Part shown: positions 32,359 through 44,199 of the stretch, in pieces
Layout of the letters: each line of letters begins with the position of its first letter
Numbering within the stretch: position 1 is the first letter of the stretch
Source of the DNA: Zygnema cylindricum
Lineage: Eukaryota > Streptophyta > Zygnematophyceae > Zygnematales > Zygnemataceae
Direction: 5' to 3'
DNA: 59,501 nucleotides
Assembly (NCBI GenBank): GCA_037447655.1
Contig: JBBHKE010001484.1
Location: forward strand, 238,147-297,647
Position numbers and translations under genes: made by a program
Notes under the pieces: generated by a model
What the model was told of the DNA's origin: nothing
Seen by the model: only the letters and a program-made list of their open reading frames with translations
The model's database searches: none

Positions 32359-33480
32359 CCTTTAGGGTGACCATCTTCAATGGAACAGGGTTTTTTTACT
32401 GGAACAAGATAATGAGGGGAGCACTTTTTGGAAATGTGGGGTATTGTGAATGGTTATGTGAGGCGGCCATCTACATCATTGGGAGTCCCACCGGGATTTG
32501 GAGGACTACGATTCTCCGCACGATACGGGCAGTAAAAAAAAGGGGGATGATAAAGGAGAGAGTATCGTCATCGACACAGGTAAAGACAAGGAGAAGATGA
32601 CCCTGGTGACATCGGGATCAGCACCAAAGGTGGTACCAGTGGAATTGATTTCTAAAATTGAGGAGAATGACCTTGAAATCTAGGACTTCAATAACTCCAT
32701 CGCATATCACTTCATTTTCAGTCACCTTTCTAGGAAAGTGGCCACATCTCATCTTAATGTAGAAAGAGCAGCTGATCTCTAGGAGTCTTTTGAAAACATT
32801 TACATCTGTGGGAGGCTCTTGAAAATATTCATAGAAGTGGTGCAATCTAGGAACAGAATCTGGCAGACCAAAAGATTTAGGCATTCGTTTACAAAGAGAG
32901 AAAATGTTTGACTTCTGTAATGACGTGGCCGGCTTGTTTGTGGAGCTAGAGAGAGCAGGAAAGGTGGAATCCAAAAAGGAGAAGGTAAATACCTTGTTGA
33001 TGAAGCTCCCAAAGGAGTATAACAATATTGTCAACAGGGTTCAAGATCTACCAGAAAACCGGTGGATTTGGAACACAGTGGTTAGGATGATCTTGATTAG
33101 AGAGAACACTGTTCAACTCCGAATTGGAGGGAAAAGTGGCCAAGCCTTGGCCGCTGAAACTAATTTGAGGGATCAAGGACACAAGAAACCTTATGGGAGT
33201 TTTGGAGGAAGAGTTAGAGGAGTCTAACTCTATGGATTCCGATCTCGGCCCCCAAAGGGACTCTATCATTTCTGCAAGAAATTGGGTCACTACATGGCAA
33301 AGTGCAGCAAGCTGACGAAGTTGAGACTTAAAGAGAACAAACCTGGTGAATCTTTCGGAAAGAAAAAAGCACTAATAACCACACATGTGAACGAAGAGCT
33401 CAGAGAAGAGGAGGCTTCCGATCAAGAGGATTAGGAGCTTCTTCTCAACGAAAAACTGGAAGAGAAAGAGATCCCACAAA
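32348..33480 (+). pseudogene. Element B Gag
   Basis: Readable pieces in several frames: IGPPFRVTIFNGTGFFYW at the start, LLMKLPKEYNNIVNRVQDLP in the middle (nearly identical to element A), and a zinc-knuckle remnant HFCKKLGHYMAKC at about 33260-33300 in which the first Cys is Tyr. Stretches between the pieces include an inserted or scrambled part (about 32680-32900). Several stops; non-functional. Confidence 0.8.
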
Positions 33481-33514
33481 GACAAAAGTGTGGGATTTGA
33501 GTTGTCCGAGAAGC

Positions 33515-33930
33515 TTCGGAGGAAGGTTGGATCATTGACTCAGTTGCCTCAATGCATATGTGTCGTGAGAAGAAATTATTTACTAACCTGAGAAAGATTC
33601 CCACTATAGAGATAGAATATGGGGATCGAAGAGTGGTAACTACAAATCTAGTGGGATTGGTAAATCTAAAGGTATTAGTGGGCGGTTAGACATCCATAGT
33701 GACTTTCTTAGATGTTCTCTATGTACCTCAATTAAGCAAGAATCTTATCTCCACCTCTATCTTGGATGATAAAGATTTTGAGACTTACACTAGAAAGGGA
33801 ACTTTCACAGCAGAATATGATGATGAGACTTATTTCAGCCATGGAATGTTTAGGCTTAACTTGAGCAATAAAAGAAGAATGCTTATTATGTTGGTGTCCC
33901 TAAGATAATGATATTGCATAAGCGGCTAGG
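33515..33930 (+). pseudogene. Element B protease and pre-integrase
   Basis: GWIIDSVASMHMC shows the protease motif with the catalytic Gly of DSG changed to Val. LDVLYVPQLSKNLISTSIL follows as in Copia. A stop interrupts it near 33690. Confidence 0.82.
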
Positions 33931-34508
33931 ACATGCGCATTTGGACAAATTGAGGGAAATGAAGAAACTGGGTGTAGTGGAAGGGATTCATTTTGGGGAT
34001 AGTGAAGTAATGGATGATTGCACTAGTTAAGCATAAGGTAAGGCTCACACATTGCCATTTCCAAAATTTGCCACATATAAAGGGGAAAGGGTGCTAGATC
34101 TTGTACACAATGAAATTTGGGGACCGGCCAGAGTACCTTCGTTAGGGGGGAAAAGATATATGTTAGCCATAACTGGTGACTGGTTTAGATATTGTAGAGT
34201 TTACTTCCTCACGAATAAGTCTAAAGCACCACTTTAATTTAAGGAATATAAAGCAGGGAGCGAAAAGTTGCACGGAAACCCCCATTAAGAGAATTAGAAG
34301 GGATAATGGGGAAGAATATACTTCTAACCAGTGTGAGGAATTTTGGAGAGATGAGGGAGTTCAACACCAAAAGAGTGTCCCCGGTAATCCAGAACAAAAT
34401 GGTGTAACCCAAAGATTTAATAGAAATCTTGGTGATGGCACCCGAAGCATGTTAACAGATAAAAAGAAGGGAAAACGCTTCTAGGCCGAAGCTATAACTT
34501 GTGCCCAT
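33931..34508 (+). pseudogene. Element B integrase, truncated by element C
   Basis: VLDLVHNEIWGPARVPSLGG (first catalytic Asp replaced by Glu), then RIRRDNGGEEYTSN and GNPEQNGVTQRFNR with the catalytic Glu. A stop lies at about 34237. Sequence ends at ACTTGTGCCCAT where the LTR of C starts. Confidence 0.85.
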
Positions 34509-35499
34509 TGTTGAATTTTGAAATCTCTATTTCAATAGATAAGGCTGTGAGAAGAGACTAAAAGACTTAGAATATTTTCTAAAAACCTTTGCTATAATAC
34601 TTACATGTATTAGTGTTACAGTAACAAAAGTACAATATAGTGTATTATACTTCTACTAGTACACGTGTCGACAAGAGAAGTTAATGCAGGTACTACGGAG
34701 TGGCGCCGACATCCACATACGCGTGTGAAAAATCGTACGGGCAATTTCAGTGAATCTGACGTGCAAGGACCGAGCCGAACATCTGGGAGTGTACCGTACA
34801 AAATCAAAACAATATCGTTGATACAAGGCACATTTGACGGACGCGATTAAAGCGGGACCACAATGACTGAGTGGACCGTACGCACTCATGACGTTCGTAC
34901 AATCGAATCAACATTCATCTGGACTTTTGCGGATCATGCTGACTAAGCGTCAACAACATTAATTGTACAGACAATATCTTTAAATATTTGGAAAACAATA
35001 AGTTAACGTTTAGTGAATTAATTAATAGTGTTACACTATTCATTTAGCGGCAAGTAGTAATTAGGGTTTTGGAGGTACTCACAATACAGTAAAGTACAGG
35101 CTGGATACTTTGTTGTAAGTGAGGATAGTACTTTAGTACAATCACCCGAATTAGTGTAGACCAGTAGATATTCATTGTGAGTATATAATTTAAGACTTAG
35201 TCAAGTTTGAATCATCCAGTTTTGGGAATATGATTTTCTAAGAGCAATTTATAGGAAACTTCCAAACAACATGTCTTATGGTTTACTTTGTCGTTTAGGC
35301 TGCAGTTTTGGGAATTGTCAGTTTAATGTGTTGTGCATCATTGTGACAAATTTGAGGCATATTGGCTTTTTGAGTCATATTTTGTGTTGAATCAAAGTTG
35401 GTTCTTGAGTAGGTGTTTTGATAGCTTCTGGCGTTTTTTAATGTCTACTTCCACTACTACTGTTGGTTTTCCTCCTACAACGGTCGTTGTAGAACAACA
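34509..35499 (+). repeat. 5' LTR of element C (991 bp)
   Basis: TGTTGAATTTTG...AGAACAACA. The first 320 bp match 39648-39969 with scattered substitutions. An open frame from ATG 35441 crosses the LTR end into Gag. Confidence 0.92.
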
Positions 35500-35510
35500 G
35501 GTTATGGGCC
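35500..35510 (+). other. Half-tRNA PBS of element C
   Basis: GGTTATGGGCC directly follows the LTR end; the ATG at 35504-35506 begins MGLSSRIPIFNCEKY. Confidence 0.82.
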
Positions 35511-36235
35511 TTTCGTCAAGAATTCCTATCTTCAATTGCGAAAAGTATGCGTAGTTAGCAAGGATGGTTGATCGTCGTTTGAAATTGTTGACTTATTGCG
35601 GGTCCTGGATGGCTCCTTTGATCAAACAGATCTTAGTTGGGCAAAAAAGAATTCAATGGCAAGGAACAATCCAATCCTTTGTATTTTAGAAAATTTGGTC
35701 ATGTCTTCACTGAAAATGAACAAGGCGAGGAAGATTTGGACATCATTGAAATCCGCTTTTGAGAAAGCGAATGTTCAGGAGGAGCTCTTGGTGGCTTGAA
35801 AATTTGGGGATACAAATACTCGGGGGAACTATAGTCGAGTATTGTGACAATCTTCACGCACTTATAGATGCATACTCTTTTGCTGGGGGGTCATTTCTTG
35901 AGTTTCAACAGGCAGCTCAGCTTATTAGAGGTCTCCCTAGTAGCATGAAAGGTGTGTCTGTTCAGCTAAAGGGTCATGATAAAGCTAGCTGGACATTTCA
36001 GTTAACGTAAAATCTTATATTGGAGAAAGATACTAATACTAAACTCCTTGAAAGAGGAGGAAAGGTAGAAGCTTTTGCAACAAACTTTGATAAAAGAAAT
36101 CATGTTAATCAGAAAAGAAGTCAGTTTAACCAAAATCAGAACCAGTTTAACCAATATAATCAGAGGCAGAATAGGCCATCTTGTTACTACTTGTTTTTAT
36201 TGTTTTGAAAAAGGTCGTAGATACAGTTATTGTCC
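35504..36235 (+). pseudogene. Element C Gag
   Basis: Starts MGLSSRIPIFNCEKYA, then a stop. Later frames read IVEYCDNLHALIDAYSFAG, QLIRGLPSSMKGVSVQLKG and an Asn/Gln-rich stretch NQNQNQFNQYNQRQNRP before a decayed zinc knuckle (CFYCFEKGRRYSYC, His replaced by Arg). An in-frame ATG 63 bp upstream (35441) could add 21 LTR-encoded residues. Non-functional through stops near 35554 and 35800. Confidence 0.8.
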
Positions 36236-36371
36236 CTAGCTGAAAAGGGCAAATGAGACAGGTTTATACAGGTCAGGTTGGCAGCAAAGCCAATTTCACA
36301 GAGGCTTTTCTGGAAATCCCACCCGTGGAAATGCTCTCTTTTCAGCTTCTGCAATTGATGCAGATGAGTCT

Positions 36372-36749
36372 TTGAGCTTCAATGAGCCAGAGAAGGCACA
36401 GTTATTTGCTATGGCAACAACCATGGAGGGTCCAAAAGATACAGGATGGATCATGTACATGGGAGCGTCGGCCCATATGTGTTGGAACAAGGCGGCTTTT
36501 ATGAATTTGCAGCAAACGTCTCCAAATAGTATCTACTATGCTTGTGGCATGAGTGTTCAAACCTCAGCTCAGGGTGATGTATCTTTGATGGTAGATGTTG
36601 GGGGAAAGTCGGTCGACAGAACCCTTCATAATGTTTTGTATGTTCTAGACTTTAAGAAGAATTTTTTTTCTACATCCTTAGTGGAGAGCAAAGGCTTAGA
36701 TTTCATTTTAAAAAGAGGTTTCAAGTTGTTAGCAAGAATGGGAAAGTAG
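36372..36749 (+). pseudogene. Element C protease
   Basis: GWIMYMGASAHMC occupies the place of WIIDSGASxHM, so the catalytic Asp-Ser are Tyr-Met. VLYVLDFKKNFFSTSLVESKG matches the Copia segment after the protease. It cannot be catalytic as read. Confidence 0.82.
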
Positions 36750-36873
36750 CACTTCAGGAACTACAGATGCTAGAAAAATGTACCGGATGGACATGGTTGA
36801 ATATATAGAAAATAAAGTTCTCTACTCCAGCGTCCAATCTGATAATGAGTTGTGGCATAAAAGATTATGACAT

Positions 36874-37938
36874 ATGAATTATGATAGTCTTACGAAAATG
36901 GTGAATTCGGGAAAAGTTGATAGAGTCTCTCTTAGTTCTCATCATATAAAATCATGTGATGGTTGTTCACTTAGCAAGATCCATAGATTGCAATTTCCAC
37001 AGGAAACAGACCACAGATCAGAGAAAGTTTTGCAGCTAATACATTCTGATGTTCTCGATCCTTCACAAGTGGCTTCAGCTGAAGGGGTCCACTATATAGT
37101 TACATTAACAGATGACTACTCGAGGTACACCAAAGTTTACTTCATGCAACCTAAAAGTGAAGTGTTTAATCACTTTAATCACTACAAAATGTGGTCGGAA
37201 AATCTTCATGGAGTTCTAATCTTGGCGTTGAGATCGAACAATGGGGGAGAACACATATCAAAGGAATTTGAAGATTTTCTCCTTCAAGAAGGTATATGTC
37301 ACAATCTTACATTTATATATACATCAGAACAAATTGGTGTTTTTGAAAGACTAAATAGGACAGTGAAAGAGAGTGCTCTGTCCATGCTTGCAGTTAAAGG
37401 GCTTGATTTGAAATTCCAGGTTGAAGCACTTAACTGTGATGTTTATATTAAGAACAAAATTGCTTATAGATATGTTAGCACTACACCTTATGAGCTTTGG
37501 ACAAGAGAAAAACCTGATGTTAGTCACTTTAAGATCTTTGGTAGCAAGTGCTTTATTCGAGACACTTCACATGATAAATGGAAAATGGAGGCTAAGGGCT
37601 TACTTGGGATTTTCATAGGGTATGATGATAATGCAAAAGGGTATAAAGTTTTTGTATTTGAGAAAAAAAAAGTGATTTTCTCTAGAAATATCCAGATTAA
37701 AGATGAACAAGATTCGGTTGACTTATTTAAAGTGCCAGATCAACGGGCAAAGGAAAAACATGAATATGTCATTTTTCACCATACACATCAAGTCTACTTT
37801 CCACCGGCAAGTGGGGACACCTTTTCCTTCAGTTCCCTTGGTGCCTTGACAAGATGCTTCACCACAAGTTATAACTCAGGCGGAATGAAGTGCTACATAG
37901 TCATTACCAGCTCAGGTTACGGTTCAAACAAAGCATAA
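36874..37938 (+). pseudogene. Element C integrase (354 codons, longest open frame of C)
   Basis: HIKSCDGCSLSKIHRLQF carries the two Cys of the N-terminal zinc domain. LIHSDVLDPSQV and TLTDDYSRYTKVYF give the first catalytic region. RSNNGGEHISKEFEDF has Asn instead of the second catalytic Asp. IGVFERLNRTVKES keeps the Glu. HFKIFGSKCF and IGYDDNAKGYKVF close the domain. The frame is open, but the Asp-to-Asn change argues against activity. Confidence 0.88.
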
Positions 37939-38049
37939 AAATTAGAGGTTGCCGACGATTTCATCCTCTGAATATCCGGGTGGGAAGAGATCTAGCAGCC
38001 GTCTGCAAGAAAGTTGTCACTTTTCTTTTTCTGCAGCTGCAGAGGAGCC

Positions 38050-38960
38050 TCTAAAAATTTAGGAGGCCTTTTCATCACCTGAGAGAAATCACTGGATCGA
38101 GGCAGCGAACGATGAAATAAAATATATTATGAAGGCACAGATGTGGGAGTTGGTGGATCTTCCTCTGGGCAGAAAAGCCATCGCCAGCAAATGGGTATTC
38201 AAGGTGAAGTTGAACACGGACAACACCATTGAAAGGTATAACGCCAGACTAGTGGCCAAGGGATATAATCAAAAAGAACGTATTGATTTGAAGAAACCTT
38301 CTCTCCAATTGTTAGATTTTATACTGTCATAATTTTGCTAAGTCTAGCGGTTATAGAAAAATATGGAAATACAGCAAATGGATGTTAAAACTGCTTTCTT
38401 GCATGGAGAGTTAGAAGAGACCATCTTCATGAAACAACCTGATATGTATGTAGGAAAAGGAAAGGAGGAATTGGTGTGTAAACTGATAAAATCTTTGTAT
38501 GGGCTAAAACAAGCCCCTTGGCAAAGGAATTTGAAGTTAGATGAGTTTTTGACAGGGCTAGGTTTTAAGAGAATTAGCACATATCATTCTGTATATGTTC
38601 TAGAAGGAGAGGATGGGATAATTTACATTACTATATATGTGGATGATCTATTATTAATAAGTAAGTCAATGGATGAAATAAACGGCGTTAAAGCAGCTTT
38701 AAGGTCTAAGTTTGAGATGAAGGACCTCGGAGAGGCCAAGTATGTCTTAGGTATACAGGTAGAAAGAGACAAGAAACAAAAGGCTGATTATTTTGACTCA
38801 CAAAGAAACAATATGTAACATGCTGAAAAGATTTGAAATGAAACATGTGAAGGGATTTGTAACTCCCATGGAATTCAGGTAGAAATTGGAAAGAATTGAT
38901 TCAAACTGAGGTATAATGGTTTGTGAGAGTTTAGAGACAGGGGAGGAAGAGTTTATGGCT
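38050..38960 (+). pseudogene. Element C reverse transcriptase
   Basis: Frames read LVDLPLGRKAIASKWVFKVK, ARLVAKGYNQKERIDLK, then MDVKTAFLHGELEETIF, KSLYGLKQAPWQRNLKLDEF and ITIYVDDLLLISKSMDE with the catalytic YVDD. Frame changes near 38340 and 38820 break it. Confidence 0.88.
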
Positions 38961-39089
38961 TCAAAGCCATATAGACAGGTAGTTGGAAGTCTTATATATT
39001 TTATGAACTAAACGAGACGCGATATTGCATCAGCTGTGGGAGTCTTGAGTAGAAGTCTGCAAAATCCTAAAAAGGCAAAATGGGAAGCA

Positions 39090-39640
39090 ACAAAAAAGGG
39101 TGTTGAGATATCTTGCAGGTACTCGAAATCTTATGCTTGTACTCGGAGGAGGAGAGGTGAAAATACAGACGTGGAGCGATGGTAGCTATGGAGACATGCC
39201 AAGCCAGAAATCTCCAACCGGATTTGTTCTGAAGATTAGTGATGGAACTTGGTGTTGGAGTAACAAATTACAAAAGGTTACAGCTCAATCTAAAATGGAG
39301 TCACAATATATGGCAGCAGCTTCCGCCCTCAAGGTGCTCCTATGGGTCAAGTCAATTTTACAGGAACTTGGGTATATGCAAACAAGTCCTCAAGCTATCT
39401 AGTGTGACAACCAGGCAGCCATTACAATTGCCTCTAACCCCAGCCATCACTTTAAGAGCAAACGCATGGATGTTAGACTTCTCTTTGTCAAAGAATAAGT
39501 ACTTCCAAAAGTCATTAGATTATGTTATTTATTAGATTAGAATATGGTGGCTGACATTTAAACAAAAGCCCGTTCTGCTCCTAAGTTGCTGTTTTGCATA
39601 GAGGCTATTAGATTTAGTGAGGAACTGAGTTTAAATATTT
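39090..39640 (+). pseudogene. Element C RNase H
   Basis: VLRYLAGTRNLMLVLGGG, WSDGSYGDMPSQKSPTGFVL, QKVTAQSKMESQYMAAASA, then after a stop CDNQAAITIASNPSHHFKSK. Several in-frame stops follow. The PPT AGGGGAG lies at 39641-39647. Confidence 0.85.
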
Positions 39641-39647
39641 AGGGGAG

Positions 39648-39969
39648 TGTTAAATTTTGAAATATTTATTTCAGTAGATAAGGCTGTGAGAAGAGACTAA
39701 AAGATTTAGAATATTTTCTAAAAACCTTTGCTGTAATACTTACCTGTATTAGTGTTACAGTAGCAAAAGTACAATAGAGTGTATTATACTTCTACTAGTA
39801 CACGTGTGGGCAAGGGAAGTTAATGCATGTATTCCGGAGTGGCGCCGACATCCACATACGCGTGTGAAAAATCGTACGGGCGGTTTCGCTGAATCTGACG
39901 TGCAGGGACCGAGCCGAACATCTAGGAGTGTACCGTACGGAATCAAAAGAATATATCGTTGATACGAGG
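39648..39969 (+). repeat. Truncated 3' LTR of element C
   Basis: TGTTAAATTTTGAAATA..., aligned with 34509 onward; cut at GATACGAGG by element D. The missing 670 bp do not reappear to the right of D. Confidence 0.9.
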
Positions 39970-40705
39970 TGTTAGGAATTAGTACTGAGAACTCATTTAG
40001 CGACGAGACATTCTCGTAGCTAAAGTAGCGACGACCAGCGACGAAGTAGTCTCGTCGCTAGATATTTGAAGTGACGTAGAAGTTAGCGACGAAGTAGTTT
40101 CGTCGCTGGATATTTTAAGTGACGTAGAAATTGTTTGTTCGTTTCGTTTCACGCGAGTTCTAGTCGTACTACTGAAGTGACGTGGAAAATGTTTGGTTGT
40201 TTCGGTTCACGTAAGTTCTAGTTGTACCGTGTGGTTCAAGTCGGTTCGTGGTTGACTTGTCTAGTCGTACCGTGTAGTTCAAGTCGGTTCGCAGTTGTCG
40301 GTCAGATGTTTTCACCACGATGACTCTTACGCGTTTCTAATCGTGTACCGTGGTATTGTTACGTGACGTTTGAAAGAGTATATTGAGGCGTAGTGAGAGA
40401 GAGGTTTTTATCAATTTGGCGAGAGTTGATCCTCCTTGTAGATTATGAAGGAGTTCAAGAAGTTAAGGGAGTTTGATAGCTCTATGGTGTTTCTTGAGGA
40501 GTTAGAGGAGGTTAGTGAAGATTATCTTTTACATGATTAAGAGGAGTTAGAAGTGAGAGTGTTTTGAGGGTGTGATGAAATTATGTAAGAAAAGTTCTCC
40601 GTGGAATATATTGGTTTCCGTGGGGTTATCTTTCTCCTGTGTGTGCTTCATCTTTTATGCTTCCGCTTGCATTTGCACCCAGTGTTTTATTATTCGATCC
40701 TTTCA
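39970..40705 (+). repeat. 5' LTR of element D (736 bp)
   Basis: TGTTAGGAATTAGTACTGAG...CGATCCTTTCA. Contains internal repeats: TCTCGTCGCTAGATATT / TTTCGTCGCTGGATATT and two GTACCGTGTRGTTCAAG copies. Confidence 0.93.
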
Positions 40706-40778
40706 ATTGGTATTAGAGTAGGATGTAGTACTCCATGAGTGTTAGGATGATGGAGAGACGGAAGGAAGGAAGGAGGAT

Positions 40779-41102
40779 TTGTCGTCATTCAAGCTTAGAG
40801 GGGCTCAATATGAGGAGGCCCTTCCTACTCGTCCTTTTGGCCGAGTTAGATCCGGAGGTGAAAGAAGTTCGGAGGAGGTGTTGTATGAGTTTTTCTACAA
40901 GTTTACTCTTTATATCAATGTGAGAATTAAGATTGAGATGGGAAGAAGAAAAGACATCTATCCTTTGATGAATGACCCGTATCTCGATCTGGATGGAGGT
41001 GATACTTATTTTGAAGTTGAAGAAGAAGATTCCAAAGAAGTTGAAGAAGCCGAAGAAGGCGACGAAGGCGAAGAAGAGAAGAGTGAATTAAAATCAATCT
41101 GA
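40779..41102 (+). CDS. Acidic open frame in element D, unknown
   Basis: 107 codons. The first part (KLRGAQYEEALPTRPFGRV) is not recognised. The end is a Glu/Asp run (EEEDSKEVEEAEEGDEGEE). It may be a Gag remnant since it lies directly after the PBS, but no Gag motif is visible. The following 41105-41280 is a decayed tandem copy of 40927-41100 (GATGAATGAMCCG..., GGTGATACTTATT...), so the frame is partly repeat-derived. Confidence 0.3.
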   Translation: MSSFKLRGAQYEEALPTRPFGRVRSGGERSSEEVLYEFFYKFTLYINVRIKIEMGRRKDIYPLMNDPYLDLDGGDTYFEVEEEDSKEVEEAEEGDEGEEEKSELKSI

Positions 41103-41289
41103 TGTGGAAATTCACATTGAGATGGGATGAAGTAAATTCATCTATCCTTTGATGAATGAACCGGATCCCAATTCGGATTGAGGTGATACTTATTCTGAAG
41201 TCAAAAAAGAAGAGTACCAAAAAAGTTGAAGAAGTTGAAGAAGGCGAAGAAGGGCGAAGAAGAGAAGAGTGAATTAATAATTGAAAAAA

Positions 41290-44188
41290 GTGAAGAAAAG
41301 TGTGATGAGAAGTGTATTAAGAAGAGTGTTTTGATGAGAGGGAAAAGAGTGAGGATTAAAAGGAGGATGAAAAAAAGGAATTGACGAAGATGAAGAAGAT
41401 GGTGAAAAAAGGAGAAATCGGATTCTTGTTCCGGTTTGAAAGAAGAAGAGAAGAGTAGAGATGCAAAGGAGATAGAGAGAGATTATTTTTTGTGAAGGAA
41501 GAGATATAATATTTTCCCCATTGCGGCTTTATTTTTTTGTTTTGGAGAAACCATTCAGTTTTTTTTGGAGTTTAATTTGAGGAAGAATCTCGGATGTATG
41601 GAGGTCCGAGTAATTTGGAAGATCAATTTCCGAAAGTGTTCAACAAATTGATGTGGTACATTGATGTCCTTGAGAAAGAAAGGGGAAGAGTCATCTGCCG
41701 GATGATGTGGATCTCTATGTGGATCTCTATTTGGATAGAGATGGAAGATGAGAGTCAAGGAGATAATTGTTTGAAGAAAGAGGAGAAAGAGAAGAGGTAA
41801 ACTGTCACGTAAAATTCCGAGGATTAATGGTGACATTATGGAGTTCCGGGATATATTATTCCCCAATGTTACTTAAATTATTTTGGTGGAGGAAGAGGTC
41901 GTGCATAAGGCGACTGAGGCGATCGCGGTGTAGGCCACCACCTTGATTGGTGCTTATGAATTCAGAATTTATATCGGTTATGTGAATGATTGATTCGATG
42001 AGTGGAGAAGAGAAATTGAAAGAAAACTTTGAGTTTTTATGAGTGGAAAATTTATATTTTCTTGGACATTTCTAACTCAGAATTGGAGGAGAAATAGCAT
42101 TTCCACATTCGAAGGAGAAATTAGAGAACAAGTTGTGACATTAAGAGTGACATTGAAATTGAAATTGATAATTGGTGTGATGGGAATCCTGATTCCAATT
42201 CTCCGAAATTTCAAGGTTTTACATCGAGTTCACAATTAAGCTTCAACGTAGTACAAGTGGAAAGAAGAGTGAAGAGAACAAGATTGAAATTTTTAAGGAG
42301 GAATGAAGTGTGTTAATGTGATAAATCAATTGAGGTGAAAAGGAGTGTTTTAAAAAGAAGAAAGTAAACGTGGCGTCGTGAGTTGAAAATGAATCTCGAC
42401 ATTTTGAAGATCCATATTTGGAGGGAGTTTTATTTTGTACTTTTGAACATTTATGTATTGAAAAAGTGAATCGAAGTGAATTGAGGTGAATCGTGTGGCG
42501 ACACATTTTTTTTGTGGATTTCGTTGATGTAAAATTTTAATGGTTCCATGATTAGAGGAAGAAGATGAAGAGTTTCGTGTTGGAAACAAAGACGGATATC
42601 TTTACCGGTAGTTTTGGTCATTTTCTGACAAAGAAGAGGAGGAAGAATCGATGTTCCATATTGGAACTAGACCAGTATTTCGCCAGCTATTGCGGTCATT
42701 TTCTAACTTTGTCAAACGCCGAATTTTTGTATGGTCATTAATTTTTTTTCGTTGGTATTTTTTTTTTGGTTCAACATTGTAATGTGGTGTAATTCTGAGG
42801 TGAAGTTTTGTACGGCAATCTGTTCGACTACCAAAGTGAAGTCTAAAAATGGTACGGTGGTCACCTAAATCGCTACGTGAATTATTATTGGTTGTTGAGA
42901 TCTGGAGTTTAATCAACATTATTTGATTTTGAGGTATTTGTGAAGGAGGAGTGATCGTTTCGTACAAGGGGTAAATGCCCCTTGTACTTTGGAGATTATA
43001 GTACATTTCCTTGCAAGATATTGTTTTGGCGATTGCTTTTGGTTGTCGTCAGGCATTTTTGGTCGCAGAGTTATTCGAAGTGGAATTATGCGGATCTTCT
43101 CGTACCTTATTGGTAACATGTGGATGTGACTATGGTTTCAGTTGAAAGAAAATAATTATTTGGAAGTGCTAATTTTAAAGAGGTTGTGACGCGAATTAAT
43201 TTGACGTGGATTTGCGGCGTGAAATTTTCATTTATATTGATTTCGAAATTTCACTGCCCTATTACCGTTTTTTTTCATTTGGAGCGGCAATATGTTTTCT
43301 TTTGAGATTCTAAGAACAAATGGAGAAGCGCCATGTGGCATATGCGTGAATTTTGAGGCGCGAAGTAACGGATGAATTTTGAGTGATGATTGAAGGAAAA
43401 ATTGGCAATCAAGTTTTTACATTTTAAAGGGGGCTACGACATTTGGAGTTGATTGAAGTTTGCGAGGATTCTGTTGGAGGATTACTCGGTTTGACGCTTA
43501 TGGAAAAATCGCGAGGAGATATAAGTGTTTCTTACGTCGGACATTTGATGCTTTGTTTCGTACATTAATCCGGCGTTTTAGTTTGTGGCTTAAGTTTGCT
43601 TCATGACGTTTTACAGAGGGGAAGTTTTAAGTTGTGATTGGTGTAATGATTACAAGTTTGAGAGGGGGATTGTTAGACTCAATTTTGTAATCGGTCGTTG
43701 CGTGTCTGTAGCGCGGTCATCCATTTTGTCTTTTGTTATTTTGTGTAAGTTCGTTTACGTTATTTTGAAGTTGAGGTGGTGGTTCGATAATTCCTACATT
43801 AAAAGGGGAATTGTTAGGTTTTACGTTGTGGGATTTGTGTTAGCGTTGGTTGGTAGCTTAGCAACCATTGTATGTTTGGTTTAAATGTTGATTTTGTGTG
43901 TCACAGTTATTTGTATGTGTTAAATTGTATGTACGGAGGGTCCTGGTCACTGTACGGTTTTGTGTCATAGTGATCGTAGTGGTCTTTGTTCTGATTCGAG
44001 AAGTAGATATTTTTTTTGGGTTGCAACGTACATTTGTATGGCCGAATTTGTTCCACTTTGTCGAGGAGTTTTCCGGTTGACGTTTGCGTACGTTCTTGTG
44101 AGCGTGTACGGACAACATCAAAAGAAGTATATGAAATGGGAAAGATTTTAGTAGGCATGGAGTAAGAGGGGGCTTTGAGTGTCTTTGT
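41290..44188 (+). other. Non-coding interior of element D
   Basis: Purine-rich GAAGA stretches (41290-41470), then AT-rich sequence without a recognisable frame. Two PPT-like spots followed by TGTTAG (GAGAGGGGGATTGTTAGAC near 43660; AAAAGGGGAATTGTTAGG near 43801) resemble the real 3' LTR junction at 44189-44206. Their meaning is unclear. Confidence 0.5.
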
Positions 44189-44199
44189 AAGAGGGGGAA

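Larger units (their letters stand above)
23852..34508 (+). mobile_element. Copia element B, truncated at its 3' end, interrupted by E
   Basis: The 5' LTR starts TGTTGAAATTTGAGG at 23852, is split by element E (24220-31598, with CTAT on both sides) and resumes at 31603-32344. PBS, Gag, protease and the start of integrase follow on the plus strand. Element C cuts integrase at 34508. No RT, RNase H or 3' LTR of B is found in the window. It is closely related to A in both LTR and protein motifs. Confidence 0.85.
34509..39969 (+). mobile_element. Copia element C, 3' LTR truncated by D
   Basis: 5' LTR 34509-35499, PBS, Gag, protease, integrase, RT, RNase H and PPT in Copia order, then only the first 322 bp of the 3' LTR (39648-39969). 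Left flank is CCCAT; the matching right flank is lost. It is a different family from A and B by LTR sequence, but with the same PBS type. Confidence 0.92.

Noticed and set aside
40779-41280. CRISPR-like or regulatory repeat array in element D
   Set aside because: Only two long diverged copies; ordinary tandem duplication in a retroelement.
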